64,000 bases of DNA from Streptomyces sp. NBC_00271 (GTDB lineage: Bacteria; Actinomycetota; Actinomycetes; Streptomycetales; Streptomycetaceae), in the NCBI RefSeq assembly GCF_036178845.1, contig NZ_CP108070.1, positions 8,556,001 to 8,620,000 of the forward strand, in the 5' to 3' direction. Below are positions 25,466 to 41,366 of this stretch, piece after piece (positions within the stretch are counted from its first letter, which is position 1; each line of letters opens with the position of its first letter). Position numbers and translations under genes: made by a program. A model generated the notes under the pieces. That model was not told the origin of the DNA. It saw only the letters and a program-made list of their open reading frames with translations, and ran no database searches.

Positions 25466-25875
25466 TCGCGCCCATGACCAACGAGCTGGGGTGGATGCTC
25501 GACGAGGTCCTGAAGATGCCGGAGGCGCGACACGCCATCCTGCTGTCCGCCGACGGCATGCTCCGGGCCCACTCCGCGGACATCGGCCGCGACGACGCCG
25601 AGCGGCTGGCCGCGGGCCTGTCCGGGGTGCAGTCGATCAGCCGCAGCACCGCCGAGTTCTGCGGCAGCGCGACCGCGCCGTGGCGCCAGACCCTGATCGA
25701 GTTCGCGCACGGGTACGTCTTCCTCGTCGCCGCCGGGCAGGGCGCCCACCTCGCGGTGTCCACCGGCGAGAACGTGGACATGGAGGCGGTCACCTACCGC
25801 ATGCACAAGTTGGTGGACCGGCTCGGCAAGGAGCTGACCAGCCCGGCCCGGCAGGACACCGGCAGCCCGGCATGA
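25462..25875 (+). CDS. Conservon CvnB roadblock/LC7 protein
   Basis: A 137-residue roadblock/LC7 protein starting in an ATGA overlap with the CvnA stop. The fold is recognised by ARHAILLSADGMLRAHS, DDAERLAAGLSGVQSISR and GAHLAVSTGENVDMEAVTYR. Translation is coupled on both sides. The likely role is activating the GTPase of the CvnD partner. Confidence 0.92.
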   Translation: MIAPMTNELGWMLDEVLKMPEARHAILLSADGMLRAHSADIGRDDAERLAAGLSGVQSISRSTAEFCGSATAPWRQTLIEFAHGYVFLVAAGQGAHLAVSTGENVDMEAVTYRMHKLVDRLGKELTSPARQDTGSPA

Positions 25876-26231
25876 CGCCCGGGCGCCGACCGGGCGGGAG
25901 GCTGGTGCGGTCGTACGTCGTCACGGACGGCCGCGCCCACCCCTCCCGCAACACCCTCGACCTCGTCACCCTGCTGATCGCCGCCGACGACCTGCCGCTG
26001 ACGGGGCTGAACCCGGAGAAGCGCCGGCTGATGGAGCTGTGCCGGCCCGGAGCGCTGTCGGTCGCCGAGGTGGCCGGTCATCTGGAACTCCCGGTCAGCG
26101 TCACCAAAGTACTGATCGCCGACCTCATGGACAGCGGTCACCTCGTCACCCGGGCGCCGGTACCGGCCGCCCGTCTCACCGACGCCCGCATCCTCCAGGA
26201 GGTACTGGATGGGCTCCGCGCCCGCCTCTGA
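25872..26231 (+). CDS. Conservon CvnC (DUF742) protein
   Basis: A 119-residue DUF742 protein (start RRPGGRLVRSYVVTDGR; body LSVAEVAGHLELPVSVTKVL). It starts in an ATGA overlap with CvnB and its end overlaps the CvnD start by 23 bases, showing tight translational coupling. Confidence 0.9.
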   Translation: MTPGRRPGGRLVRSYVVTDGRAHPSRNTLDLVTLLIAADDLPLTGLNPEKRRLMELCRPGALSVAEVAGHLELPVSVTKVLIADLMDSGHLVTRAPVPAARLTDARILQEVLDGLRARL

Positions 26232-26814
26232 CGACGTCCACCTCGGCCCGGGCGTGCGCACCGCGGTCAAACTCCTGATCGTGGGCCACTTCGCGGTCGG
26301 CAAGACCACGTTCGTCGGCGCGCTCTCCGAGATCCGGCCGCTGCGCACCGAGGAGGTGATGACCGAGGCGGGCGCACGCGTCGACGACCTCGCCGGTTCG
26401 AGGGAGAAGACGACCACCACCGTCGCCCTCGACTTCGGCCGCCTCACCCTCAGCGACGCTTTGGTGCTCTACCTCTTCGGCACGCCCGGACAGCACCGCT
26501 TCACCGAACTCTGGAAGGACATGACCAGCGGAGCGCTCGGCGCGCTGGTGCTGGCCGACACCCGGCGGCTGTCCGAGTCCTTCGACGTCATGGGCGTACT
26601 GGAGGAGCTGGGCTTGCCGTACGCCGTCGCTCTCAACGACTTCGACGCCGCCTCCGCGGCGCACGACCTGGACGAGGTGCGCGAGGCCCTCGACCTGCTG
26701 CCCTCGACCCCGCTCGTGCGCTGCGACGCCCGCGACCGGGTCTCGTCCACCGAGGCGCTGATCGCCCTCGTCGAGTACCTGATGACCCGCAGCGGCGAAC
26801 TGGAGCCCGTGTGA
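26209..26814 (+). CDS. Conservon CvnD small GTPase-like protein
   Basis: A 201-residue Ras-like protein: P-loop GHFAVGKTT (residues about 26-34), LDFGRLTL switch, G3 box FGTPGQHRF and LNDFD in place of the NKxD box. The start lies inside the CvnC gene with AGGAGG upstream. It overlaps the P450 gene by GTGA. It is closely similar in layout to the CvnD at 14573, so the window holds two paralogous conservons in opposite orientation. Confidence 0.92.
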   Translation: MGSAPASDDVHLGPGVRTAVKLLIVGHFAVGKTTFVGALSEIRPLRTEEVMTEAGARVDDLAGSREKTTTTVALDFGRLTLSDALVLYLFGTPGQHRFTELWKDMTSGALGALVLADTRRLSESFDVMGVLEELGLPYAVALNDFDAASAAHDLDEVREALDLLPSTPLVRCDARDRVSSTEALIALVEYLMTRSGELEPV

Positions 26815-28154
26815 CCTCCGAACCACCACCGCCCGGCTGCCCGGCGCACGAGCCGCTGTACGGGCCCGGGTTCGCGGCCGACCCCGCCGCCGTCTACCGG
26901 CGGCTGCGTACGGTGGGACCGACCGCGCCCGTCGAGCTCGCACCCGGCGTCAGAGCCACCCTCGTCACCTCCTACGACGCGGCCCTGCACGTCCTGCGCA
27001 GTCCGGAGACCTTCTCCAAGGACCCCCGCCGCTGGCGCGACCTCGCCGACGGGACCGTCCCGCCGGACAGTCCGGTCGTGCCGATGATGATGTACCGGCC
27101 CAACGCGCTGTTCACCGACGGCGAGCAGCACGAGAGGCTGCGCGGCGCGATCACCGACAGCCTCGCGCTCGTCGATCCGAACACCCTGCGCGGCTATGTG
27201 GAGCGCAGCGCCGACACCCTCATCGACCGCTTCGCGCCGCTCGGCACCGCGGATCTGCTCGGCGAGTACGCGCAGGTCCTGCCGCTGCTGGTCTTCAACC
27301 ACCTCTTCGGCTGCCCGGCCGAGTACGGGGTCCGGCTGGTCGAGGGCATGTCCGGGATCTTCGACGGGGTGGACGCGGAGAAGGCCGACGAACTGCTGAC
27401 CAGCACCCTGCTCGACCTGGTCGCGCTGAAGCGGGGCAACCCCGGCCAGGACATGACGTCCTGGCTGATGGCGCACCCCGCGGGCCTCACCGACGAGGAG
27501 ATGATCCACACCCTCGTGGTGCTGATGGGCGCCGGCACCGAACCCCAGCAGAACCTGATCGCGAACAGCCTGCGGCTGCTGCTGTCCGACGAACGGTTCG
27601 CGGGCGATCTGTCCGGCGGTAGCCTCCCGGTGGAGGACGCCCTCGACGAGGTGCTGTGGACCGATCCGCCGATCGCCAACTACGCCGTGCACTATCCGCT
27701 GCACGACGTCGTGTACGAGGGAGCGGTGCTGCGCGCGGGTGATCCGCTGGTCGTCAGTCTCGCCGCGGCCAACACCGATCCCGCCCTGACGGCCGATCAG
27801 CGGGCGGGCAACCGGGCCCACTTGGCGTGGAGTGCGGGACCCCACAACTGCCCGGCACAGAGCCCGGCCCGGCTGATCGCGACGGCCGCGGTGGAGAAGC
27901 TCCTCGACCGTCTCCCCGATGTCGAACTGGGTTTGCCGGTAGGGGAGTTGGCCTGGCGGCCCGGCCCGTTCCACCGCGCGCTGGCGGCGCTGCCCGTACG
28001 TTTCCCGCCCACCGCGACGGTCCAACGGCCCGAAGGCGAGCGCCAGTCGTACGCGAGCCCCCTCCCGGCTCTCGTGACCGAGCCCCCCACCCCCGAACCC
28101 GACCACCCGCGAAGCGGCTGGACCCGACTCCTGTCCTGGTGGCGCGGCGAGTGA
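26811..28154 (+). CDS. Conservon CvnE cytochrome P450, CYP157-like, without the ExxR motif
   Basis: A 447-residue P450 that ends the conservon operon, starting in a GTGA overlap with CvnD. The haem loop WSAGPHNCPAQS places the thiolate ligand at Cys347. In the K helix the normally invariant ExxR is replaced by E280-V-L-W283, and the I helix reads AGTEP rather than AG(D/E)TT. Loss of ExxR is the hallmark of the CYP157 family, described from Streptomyces conservons. Substrate and redox partner are unknown; it may work with the CYP154-like protein encoded tail to tail next to it. Confidence 0.9.
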   Translation: MTSEPPPPGCPAHEPLYGPGFAADPAAVYRRLRTVGPTAPVELAPGVRATLVTSYDAALHVLRSPETFSKDPRRWRDLADGTVPPDSPVVPMMMYRPNALFTDGEQHERLRGAITDSLALVDPNTLRGYVERSADTLIDRFAPLGTADLLGEYAQVLPLLVFNHLFGCPAEYGVRLVEGMSGIFDGVDAEKADELLTSTLLDLVALKRGNPGQDMTSWLMAHPAGLTDEEMIHTLVVLMGAGTEPQQNLIANSLRLLLSDERFAGDLSGGSLPVEDALDEVLWTDPPIANYAVHYPLHDVVYEGAVLRAGDPLVVSLAAANTDPALTADQRAGNRAHLAWSAGPHNCPAQSPARLIATAAVEKLLDRLPDVELGLPVGELAWRPGPFHRALAALPVRFPPTATVQRPEGERQSYASPLPALVTEPPTPEPDHPRSGWTRLLSWWRGE

Positions 28155-28164
28155 GCGCCGGACT

Positions 28165-29427
28165 CTAACGGATCCGGGCGGGCAGGGTGCGGTGGCCGTT
28201 GGAGATGAAGGAGTCCACCGGCTCCAGATCCGATGCCGGTGCGGCGAGTCGGAGGTCGGGGAAGCGGTCGAACAGGGCGGGGAGGGCGATGCGGGCCTCC
28301 AGGCGGCCCAGTGGGGCGCCGAGGCAGCGGTGTACACCGTGTCCGAAGGCCAGGTGCTCCTTGTCCGCCCGGGTGACGTCGAAGAGGTCGGCGTCCTTGC
28401 CGTAGCGCTCGGGATCGCGTCCTGCGGCGGCGTACGCGGCGAGGATCGCCTCGCCCCGGCCGATCACCGTGCCGTCCGGACCGCCCAGTTCGGCGAGGTC
28501 GAGGTCCTCCACGGCGTAGCGCAGCGGCAGGCTCGCGACGGGCGCCTCGACCCGCAGGGTCTCCTCGATCAGGTCGTCCCAGGTGGCGCGTCCGGCGCGG
28601 AGGTGCCCGAGCTGCTCGGGGTGGGTGAGCAGGGCGTGCACGGCGTTGTCGATGAGGTTGACCGTGGTCTCGTGACCGGCGCTGACCATCAGGACCAGCG
28701 TGTCGAGCAGCTCCTGCTCGCTCAGCCGCCCGTCGCCCTCGTCGCGGGACGCGATGAGGCCGGAGGTCAAGTCGTCGCCGGGCGACTCCCGCTTCTCGGC
28801 GACCAGTTCACCCAGTACGGCGTACAGCCTGGCGTAGTTGCCCGTCACCTCCTCGGGTTGCGCGGAGGTGTGGAAGATGCTGTCCACCAGGTCCCTGAGG
28901 TCCGCCCGCTTGTCCTCGGGCAGTCCGAAGAGCTCGCTGATCACCCGGATGGGGATCGGATAGCAGAACTCCTCGCGCAGATCGACGACTTCGCCGCGCT
29001 CGCCAGCCTCGGCGATGCGGTCGAGGAGGCCGGAGGTGATCTCCTCGATCCTGGGCTGCAGCGCGGCCGTGCGGCGGGCCGTGAACGCCGTGGAGACGAG
29101 GGTCCGCAGCCGCCTGTGGTCGCCGCCGTACGCGGTGAACATGTTCTGCACCGCGACCCAGGTGAACAGTGGCCACTCGGGGGAGATCTCCCCGTTGATC
29201 CAGGCGGGCCAGTGCCGGCGCGGGTCCTTGGACACCCGTGGGTCCAGGAGCAGCCGTTTGAGCAGCTCGGGGCTGCTGATCGCCCAGGCCTCGACGCCAC
29301 CGGGCAGGGCGACCCGGGTCGCCGGTCCGCGCGCGCGGATGCGGGCGGCTTCCGCGTGGATGTCACGGCCCGTCGCGTCCACCACCAAGGGGCTTCGGTT
29401 GCCCGTCAAGGGACTAGGGGTTCCCAT
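28165..29427 (-). CDS. Cytochrome P450, CYP154-like
   Basis: A 420-residue soluble P450 with a complete set of motifs: I helix [12 protein letters not shown] helix EETLR, haem loop [10 protein letters not shown]. The resemblance to CYP154 is by memory of overall sequence. GGGAGG lies six bases before the ATG at 29427, and a TAGCGT -10 box on the minus strand at 29466-29471 may drive it. Its stop is 10 bases from that of the CYP157-like gene. CYP154 and CYP157 genes are known to occur together in Streptomyces conservons, usually in the same direction; here they converge. Confidence 0.92.
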   Translation of the reverse strand: MGTPSPLTGNRSPLVVDATGRDIHAEAARIRARGPATRVALPGGVEAWAISSPELLKRLLLDPRVSKDPRRHWPAWINGEISPEWPLFTWVAVQNMFTAYGGDHRRLRTLVSTAFTARRTAALQPRIEEITSGLLDRIAEAGERGEVVDLREEFCYPIPIRVISELFGLPEDKRADLRDLVDSIFHTSAQPEEVTGNYARLYAVLGELVAEKRESPGDDLTSGLIASRDEGDGRLSEQELLDTLVLMVSAGHETTVNLIDNAVHALLTHPEQLGHLRAGRATWDDLIEETLRVEAPVASLPLRYAVEDLDLAELGGPDGTVIGRGEAILAAYAAAGRDPERYGKDADLFDVTRADKEHLAFGHGVHRCLGAPLGRLEARIALPALFDRFPDLRLAAPASDLEPVDSFISNGHRTLPARIR

Positions 29428-29654
29428 CGGAAGCCTCCCTGGCGCTCGGACGTCAGTACGGCGCGTCACGCTACGCGAGGGTGGCGTTCCCCGACGCGAC
29501 CGTCCGGTATCCACTGCGTGCGAGGGCAAAATCCCTGCGCGTACGAGCAAGTTGGGGGACAGCCCGCCTCCTGGAGCCGTACCGTCACAGCTCCCGCCCC
29601 GGCCGCCCATTGCTCTGAGCCCGGCCGGGGCGGACCCCTTCCGTTTCGTTTTCC

Positions 29655-30074
29655 CTACGCCTCGGTCGCCATCTGCTGCCGGCGGCGCCTGCGCAGCAGA
29701 CGTCGCTTGCGCGGCTCCTGGTGGGGAAGCCAGCCGAAGGCCAGGCAACTGCCGGTCGCTCCGAGGAGGAGGCCGATGAAGAAGCCGCCGAGGTTGGAGG
29801 TGAGCCAGGTGCCGAGGGAGAGGAGGATGCCGAGCAGGGAGTAGAAGAGGCGCTGCGTCGGGTTGAAGAGGATCAGCAGACCGCACAGGATCATGACCGT
29901 CGGCAGCAGATAGCCCGCCATGCCCTGCATCCCGATGTGCATGACGACCTTCAGGGACGCCTTCTCGGTGAGGAGGATCTCCGCCCCGCCCAGGGTGAGC
30001 AGCAGCCCGCCCCAGAAGGGGCGGTCCGCACGCCACTGCCGGAAGCCGGACCGCAGATCCCGGACGGCCGACAT
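29655..30074 (-). CDS. DUF6114 family membrane protein
   Basis: A 139-residue protein with about four hydrophobic segments ([53 protein letters not shown]) and a very basic tail ([13 protein letters not shown]). The ATG overlaps the stop of the DUF6230 gene (TGATG), so the pair is translationally coupled. Function unknown; the pair is common in Streptomyces and often near exported proteins like the one at 31394. Confidence 0.8.
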   Translation of the reverse strand: MSAVRDLRSGFRQWRADRPFWGGLLLTLGGAEILLTEKASLKVVMHIGMQGMAGYLLPTVMILCGLLILFNPTQRLFYSLLGILLSLGTWLTSNLGGFFIGLLLGATGSCLAFGWLPHQEPRKRRLLRRRRRQQMATEA

Positions 30075-30730
30075 CAGCAGCCCGAGTCGCTGAAGCGGAG
30101 CTTGAGACCGGGGAGCTTGAACACCGCCGCGGTGGTGGCGTAGTTGGTCTGCCGCAGGTTCCCGATGTGGACGGTGTCGGCCTGCTGGCTGAAGACGCCC
30201 TTGTTCCCCTGGACCCCGGCCTTGTCGAGCGTGCTCGCGTCGTTGCCGATCTCGATGTTGTTGAAGGCCGCGTCGCCCGACAGCTCGGTCGAGTCGGTCG
30301 TCAGATTGGTCGCCTGGACCTTGTCCGTGCCGCCGCCCGCGGTGATGACCAGGTTCGTACCGCCCAGGTCGACGCTCTGGCACAGCTTGGTGAGCGTCGC
30401 GTTCTTGATCGCGGAGGTGATGACGAGGACCTGGCCGCCGGTGTCGCCGGCGTTCGGGCTGCCGTCGGCCATGTTGTCGAGGTTGCCGAACTGCTCGAAG
30501 CCGGTGCCGTTGAGTTCGGTCGCCGTGACGGTGAACGGCATGCCGGAGATGGCGAACTGCACCCCCAGAGCGCCCTGGGCGGTGAGGATCATCAGTCCCG
30601 CGGCGACCGCGGTGGCAGGCACCGCCATCACCGCGGCGCGGCGCAGGCGGACCCGCCCACGTCTGCCGGAACCGCTTTCGTTCTCGGGGGTCGAATCGGT
30701 GGACGCCGTGGCGTCCGAGGACGAGGCCAT
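30074..30730 (-). CDS. DUF6230 family exported/membrane-anchored protein
   Basis: A 218-residue protein: a charged N-terminal tail ([10 protein letters not shown]), one hydrophobic segment ([20 protein letters not shown]) and an outer domain rich in Gly, Thr and Asn ([34 protein letters not shown]). Some homologues carry the name cholesterol esterase, but no Ser-His-Asp hydrolase motif is visible here, so that label is not supported. Two cysteines (LCQSV and the C-terminal SGC). First gene of the coupled pair with DUF6114; start taken at MASSSD with GGGAGC upstream. Confidence 0.78.
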   Translation of the reverse strand: MASSSDATASTDSTPENESGSGRRGRVRLRRAAVMAVPATAVAAGLMILTAQGALGVQFAISGMPFTVTATELNGTGFEQFGNLDNMADGSPNAGDTGGQVLVITSAIKNATLTKLCQSVDLGGTNLVITAGGGTDKVQATNLTTDSTELSGDAAFNNIEIGNDASTLDKAGVQGNKGVFSQQADTVHIGNLRQTNYATTAAVFKLPGLKLRFSDSGC

Positions 30731-31051
30731 GTTCTGCTCCCTGGACATAGACATGCAGGTGGGGCTTCAACGGGCACGTTGTCCTGGCGCGGACAGCGGC
30801 TGCCGCGCACGCCTCCTCACAACTCCCGGTGGTCGCAAGGGCTTTCTCGTTACGCAGCAGTAGCCGACGTGGAAGTTACCGGGGGTTACATTCGTGGGTC
30901 AAGAGACTTGTGGCAAAGGGATGTTGATTGTGTGCCACCTGTGGAGACCCGGCCGCGCTGACCTCGTACGCGGTCCCGTGACGACCTCGTGGCCGGGTCC
31001 CCGAACGCCTCCCGCTTGGAACGTGTGGACCCTCAACTTCCTTACTATGCC

Positions 31052-31081
31052 TTGACGTTGACCATTCATCAGGTCTAGAAC
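31052..31081 (+). promoter_or_regulatory. Candidate promoter TTGACG-18-TAGAAC
   Basis: TTGACG (31052-31057) and TAGAAC (31076-31081) are 18 bases apart in an AT-richer patch pointing toward the exported protein gene. If used, the 5' untranslated region would be about 300 bases and contain the hairpin at 31275-31323. Confidence 0.4.
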
Positions 31082-31274
31082 TCTGCATGGTTTCCCTTGG
31101 ATCCGTGGCGCCGGATCCGATGCGCGGCACGTACGCCACCTCCTGGACCCCCCGGCTCCTCGCGGGGCGGCCGTGGCATGTCTGAACGTGCGGTGCGCTC
31201 CAACGCCGAAACCACCTCCCCCCGCGGCACCGGCACGGCACTTTCCCCCTGAGCCGTGTCCGGTCGCCCGGCTT

Positions 31275-31323
31275 CCGCTGCCGGTCCGTGACGTAAGGAG
31301 AAGGCGTCTCGGACCGGCAGCGG
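31275..31323 (+). repeat. Perfect 14-bp hairpin with AAGGAG in its loop
   Basis: Arms 31275-31288 and 31310-31323 are exact reverse complements around a 21-base loop that contains AAGGAG (31295-31300). It lies 70 bases upstream of the exported protein ATG. It may be a structured leader or a terminator for a short upstream transcript. Confidence 0.55.
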
Positions 31324-31378
31324 TCCGCCGTGACGGCATGTCCGCGACGGCCTCGTACCCACCCGCACCCCCGTTTGA

Positions 31379-32041
<663 letters not shown>

Positions 32042-32059
32042 CCCGACCCGGACGACCGG

Positions 32060-33004
32060 TCACCGACGGCGTCGCAGTGTGATGGCGACGCCCGCGGTGA
32101 GTAGGAACGCGACCGCTCCCCCCGCCCCGGCGACGAGGGGGAGCGTGTTGCTGCCGCCGGTCGAGCTGTCCGCGGCCGGCGCGAGATGGTCGGGCGCGGT
32201 CACCTCCGTCGTCGCCGCGGTGGTCTCCGGGGCGGGCGACGGTGACCGGTCGGTGGGGGTGGCCGTGGTCGCTGTTGGCTCCTGGCTCGGCTGAGCCGTC
32301 CGGTTCGCCGTCGGTGTCGTACGCGCGGGGGACGAGGTCGTCGGCGCGGCGGCCCCGCCGCGGCTCGCGGCCGGGAAGACCACGTCCGAGCACGAGTAGT
32401 ACGTGTCGCTCGTGCTCGTGTTCTGCCAGATCGTGTACAGCATCTGCCGGCCGGTCCGGTCGGAGGGCAGCGTGGCCTTGATCCGGTAGGCGCCGTTCAC
32501 CAGCGCCGGATCGGTGGCGGTGGCGAACGGTTTCGTCGGCAGATCCGACCACTTGAGGGGCTTGGTCGGGTCGTACCCGGGCTTGGACAGGTACAGCTTG
32601 AAGGTTCCCGTGTGCGGAATCGTCGAACTGTAGGAGAGCGTGAAGGTCGCGCCCGGCGTCATCCGCGTGGAGGGCCAGTCGGCGCGGGCCAGGTTCAGTC
32701 CCTTGTAGGAGGGCAGACCCCCGCTGCACAGCTGCCCGTCCGGGATCACCTGACGGTCCCTGCCGCCCACACCGGCGACCCGGAGGTTGTCCCAGGCGGT
32801 GAAGGGCGCGCCGTTCGCCGCGATCGCCGCCTTGCAGGCCGCCGTACCGGTGTTGCTGCCGCCTTCCGGCGAACAGGCCACCACCCGGCTGACCGGATCC
32901 GTCGGTGCGCCGTGCGCCTGGGCCGGACCGACGGCCCACGTCAGGAGAAGCAGCGGGGCCGCCACGGCGACAGCGGCCGCGGTGGCGGTGCGGTGTGCGG
33001 TCAT
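32060..33004 (-). CDS. AA10 lytic polysaccharide monooxygenase, membrane-anchored
   Basis: Secreted copper enzyme that cleaves chitin or cellulose by oxidation. The signal peptide ends in AQA, leaving His31 as the mature N-terminus (HGAPTDPVSR), one half of the copper-binding histidine brace; the second His is probably in SSTIPHTG. The catalytic domain (31-200) is followed by a long Thr/Pro linker and a C-terminal helix with Arg tail (AVAFLLTAGVAITLRRRR) that should anchor it. No LPXTG or LAXTG sortase motif is present. 314 residues; GAGGAG lies before the ATG. No carbohydrate-binding module is seen. Confidence 0.92.
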   Translation of the reverse strand: MTAHRTATAAAVAVAAPLLLLTWAVGPAQAHGAPTDPVSRVVACSPEGGSNTGTAACKAAIAANGAPFTAWDNLRVAGVGGRDRQVIPDGQLCSGGLPSYKGLNLARADWPSTRMTPGATFTLSYSSTIPHTGTFKLYLSKPGYDPTKPLKWSDLPTKPFATATDPALVNGAYRIKATLPSDRTGRQMLYTIWQNTSTSDTYYSCSDVVFPAASRGGAAAPTTSSPARTTPTANRTAQPSQEPTATTATPTDRSPSPAPETTAATTEVTAPDHLAPAADSSTGGSNTLPLVAGAGGAVAFLLTAGVAITLRRRR

Positions 33005-33393
33005 CCGGTGGGTCTCCTCGCGGGGGTGGGGGCGGCGGGTGCGGCCGTACGGCATCGCGCGCAGGCGTGGCCGCACCGTGAAGTACGGGGACACAGGGCC
33101 GTGCGTTCAGATGCGCGAGCCAGGTGAAACCGGGCACTCCCGGCCAACGGGGGGCCCTTGAGGGGCGGTTACCGGCCAGATCGAGGGTTTCCCCTGTATC
33201 CGTATTACCTGGGCTTTGCCTATCGTTCGGGCACAGCCGACCCACAGGCAACCCCTGACAGGTCGCTCGCGACGTACGGCCGGCCCCCGCGCCGCTTCTG
33301 GATTGCACCCCCCGCCGCTTCGACGACGAAGCGATTCGACCGCTGCTCCGCCGCGCCCTTCTCCGCCCGGAGCCGGCCACGAAAGGCAAACCT
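33005..33393. other. Divergent intergenic region (389 bases)
   Basis: Lies between the polysaccharide monooxygenase and subtilisin genes and should carry both promoters. An AT-richer patch lies at 33190-33235. I find no gene, no c-di-AMP riboswitch core and no DasR-like site, only a small GTCGC/GCGAC hairpin near 33265. Confidence 0.4.
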
Positions 33394-35220
<1,827 letters not shown>

Positions 35221-35238
35221 GCGCGGCCCACGGGGGGA

Positions 35239-35273
35239 GGGGCGGCCCACGCGCGGCGTGGGCCGCCCCTTTC
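35239..35273 (+). terminator. Strong intrinsic terminator after the subtilisin gene
   Basis: A perfect 14-bp GC stem (35239-35252 and 35256-35269) with a 3-base loop and a short T run (TTT) just after, 18 bases past the stop codon. Confidence 0.8.
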
Positions 35274-35297
35274 GGCCCGGCCGGTACCGTGAGCCAC

Positions 35298-36464
35298 ATG
35301 TCTGAACCCGCCGACGCGCCCGTGATCCTCAGCGACGAGCCGGGCTCGTTCCCCTGGAGCGTGCTGGCCGAGCGGCATCCGGCCCTCGTCCGGAAGGTCC
35401 GGGACGCCTTCCCCTACGGCCCCGAGCAGCACGGCGCGCTCGACGCCCTGCTGAGGAACGCCACCGAGGGCGTCATCGAACCGCTCGGCGAGCGGGCGGC
35501 GGACCGCGAGCAGTGGGAGCGGTGGGGCGGCGAGGAGTACGCCGGCCGCTCCTGGTTCGACGTGCCCTTCCTCTGGTCCGAGAGCTACTTCTACCGTCAA
35601 CTCCTCGAAGCGGTCGGCTACTTCACCCCCGGCCCCTGGATGGGCATCGACCCCTTCCGCCCCTTCAAGCTCGCGGAGCTCAGCACCCCGGAGGCGGACG
35701 AGGAGCTCGCCGCGCTCGACCCGCTGGCCGAGCGGCCGGTCGAGGAGCGGGAGGAGGCCCTGCTGCACGGCTCACTGTGGGGCAACCGCGCGGACCTCGG
35801 CTTCCGTCTCGCCGCCGCGGAAGGGGAATCGGACGTCGACGCCCAACTGGTCGCCAACGACAGTGAGTTGCTGTGGTCCCTCTTCGCGGGCGGCACCCTC
35901 TGCCTGGTCGCGGACAACTCCGGCCGGGAACTCATCCCCGATCTGCTCCTGATCGACCATCTGCTCCACCACCGCCGCGTCGGGCGGGCGCTCCTGCACG
36001 TGAAGCCGTACCCGTACTACGTCTCGGACGCCACGACCGCCGACGTGGTCGACGCCCTGCGCCACCTCACCGGCGCGAAGGGGGCGGCGGCCGAGTCCGG
36101 CCACCGGCTGTGGGCGGCCATGGCCGACGGTCGCCTCACCGTCCGGGCCCACCCCTTCTCCTGTGCCCCGCTGCCGTACGCCGACATGCCCGACGACCTG
36201 CGCCGTGAGTTCGCCGAGGCCGACGTGACCCTCGTGAAGGGCGACCTGAACTACCGCCGCCTGGTCGGCGACCGGCGCTACCCCGCCACCACCCCCTTCG
36301 CGGAGCCCACCGCGTACTTCCCGGGCCCGGTCGCCGCCCTGCGCACCCTCAAGTCCGATGTGATCGTGGGCCTGGACGCCCGCACGGAGGCCGCCCTCGA
36401 CGCGGCCGAGGGCGGGCGCTGGCGTACGAGCGGCACACACGCCCTGATCCAGGTGCGGGCCTGA
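35298..36464 (+). CDS. Damage-control phosphatase ARMT1-like (DUF89) protein
   Basis: A 388-residue cytoplasmic protein of the DUF89/ARMT1 family, metal-dependent phosphatases that dispose of damaged phospho-metabolites. Conserved features: WSESYFYRQLL, LVADNSGRELIPDLLLIDHL (metal-binding DN and D), VKGDLNYRRLVGD and LKSDVIVGLD near the C-terminus. The native substrate is not known for bacterial members. The ATG at 35298 was chosen because upstream codons lie in the terminator. Confidence 0.88.
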   Translation: MSEPADAPVILSDEPGSFPWSVLAERHPALVRKVRDAFPYGPEQHGALDALLRNATEGVIEPLGERAADREQWERWGGEEYAGRSWFDVPFLWSESYFYRQLLEAVGYFTPGPWMGIDPFRPFKLAELSTPEADEELAALDPLAERPVEEREEALLHGSLWGNRADLGFRLAAAEGESDVDAQLVANDSELLWSLFAGGTLCLVADNSGRELIPDLLLIDHLLHHRRVGRALLHVKPYPYYVSDATTADVVDALRHLTGAKGAAAESGHRLWAAMADGRLTVRAHPFSCAPLPYADMPDDLRREFAEADVTLVKGDLNYRRLVGDRRYPATTPFAEPTAYFPGPVAALRTLKSDVIVGLDARTEAALDAAEGGRWRTSGTHALIQVRA

Positions 36465-36604
36465 GAGCCACGCGGCCACCAGCCGTGCAGCGCGATCACC
36501 TTGTGGGCGCCGCCGTGCACTTCACTTGCCTCGAAAAGGGGTAAATTCACGCGATGGTGTGATCATGTCCCGCCCGACGGATGCCCTCGGAGGGCCCTGG
36601 GTAG

Positions 36605-40535
<3,931 letters not shown>

Positions 40536-40713
40536 GCCATCGAACGTAACAGCCGGCACTGACAACGGCCCCGTCACACGGGCGTGACCCGGTGGTGGAC
40601 AGACTTCTCGAACGTGTTTGACAGTCTCACTCGTTCGTGAATCGTCGTGCGCCGGAGCGCAGGGTAGAGCAACAACCAGGGGCGGTCCGTAGAGCATCTG
40701 CCGGAGGCGAACC

Positions 40714-41352
40714 ATGGAACAGGCCGCACTGCGTCCCAAGCCGATGCCCGGTCAGGATCCGGGCGGTGACGGGAGTCCGACCGGCACCGGCAAGCGCCCG
40801 CACGCCGCTCGACGGCGTGGCAGGGGGCTGATGTCCCTGTTCTTCGGTCTCCTCGTCGCGACCGTGCTGGTCCTGTCGGGCGTCGGACTCGGGACTGTCG
40901 GCGCCACGGTGATCGGTATGAGCAGGCTGGCGGACTTCCAGAAGCAGGCGGGGGCGGCGCAGGGACCGTCCGGCCGGGCATCCCGGCCCGGTCAGGCCTC
41001 CGGCGCGACGCAGGCCGGTGGCATCAAGTCGGCGCCCGGCGGCGGGAGTCCGGTCGCTTCGACGGCACCGGAGCCCGCGCCCGGGAAGGCCACGCTCGGC
41101 ATCGAGGCGGTCGACGCCCCCCAGGGCGGGGGCGCGCTCGTCGTCGGTGTGCACATCCCCGGCCCCGCCTACGCCGCGGGCCTGGTCCGCGGTGACACCC
41201 TGACCGCCTTCGCCGGGACACGGCTCGGCTCGGCCGCCGACCTCGCGCGGGCGGTCTCGGCCGCGAACCCCGGGACGACGGTCACGCTCGACGTGCGCCA
41301 CGCGAACGGCAACCACCAGCAACTGTCCACGGTCCCGGGCATCGTGACCTGA
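40714..41352 (+). CDS. Membrane-anchored PDZ domain protein
   Basis: A 212-residue protein: basic cytoplasmic tail, one membrane helix (LMSLFFGLLVATVLVLSGVG, about 39-58), a Ser/Gly/Pro linker and a C-terminal PDZ domain (ALVVGVHIPGPAYAAGLVRG then DTLTAFAGTRL). The arrangement equals an HtrA protease stripped of its protease domain, so it probably binds protein C-termini outside the cell. CCGGAGG precedes the ATG; a TTGACA lies near 40618. Confidence 0.85.
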   Translation: MEQAALRPKPMPGQDPGGDGSPTGTGKRPHAARRRGRGLMSLFFGLLVATVLVLSGVGLGTVGATVIGMSRLADFQKQAGAAQGPSGRASRPGQASGATQAGGIKSAPGGGSPVASTAPEPAPGKATLGIEAVDAPQGGGALVVGVHIPGPAYAAGLVRGDTLTAFAGTRLGSAADLARAVSAANPGTTVTLDVRHANGNHQQLSTVPGIVT

Positions 41353-41366
41353 CGCCGACGAGTCGG

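Noticed and set aside
26811..29427. Natural product gene cluster around the P450 genes
   Set aside because: No synthase or tailoring genes accompany them; they belong to a conservon and its neighbour.
31069..31085. DasR-like site around GGTCTAGA
   Set aside because: Only the central octamer and a few flanking bases fit the DasR palindrome; both arms are not symmetric.
32060..32200. Sortase sorting signal in the AA10 enzyme
   Set aside because: The C-terminus has a membrane helix and Arg tail but neither LPXTG nor LAXTG (it reads LPLVAG).
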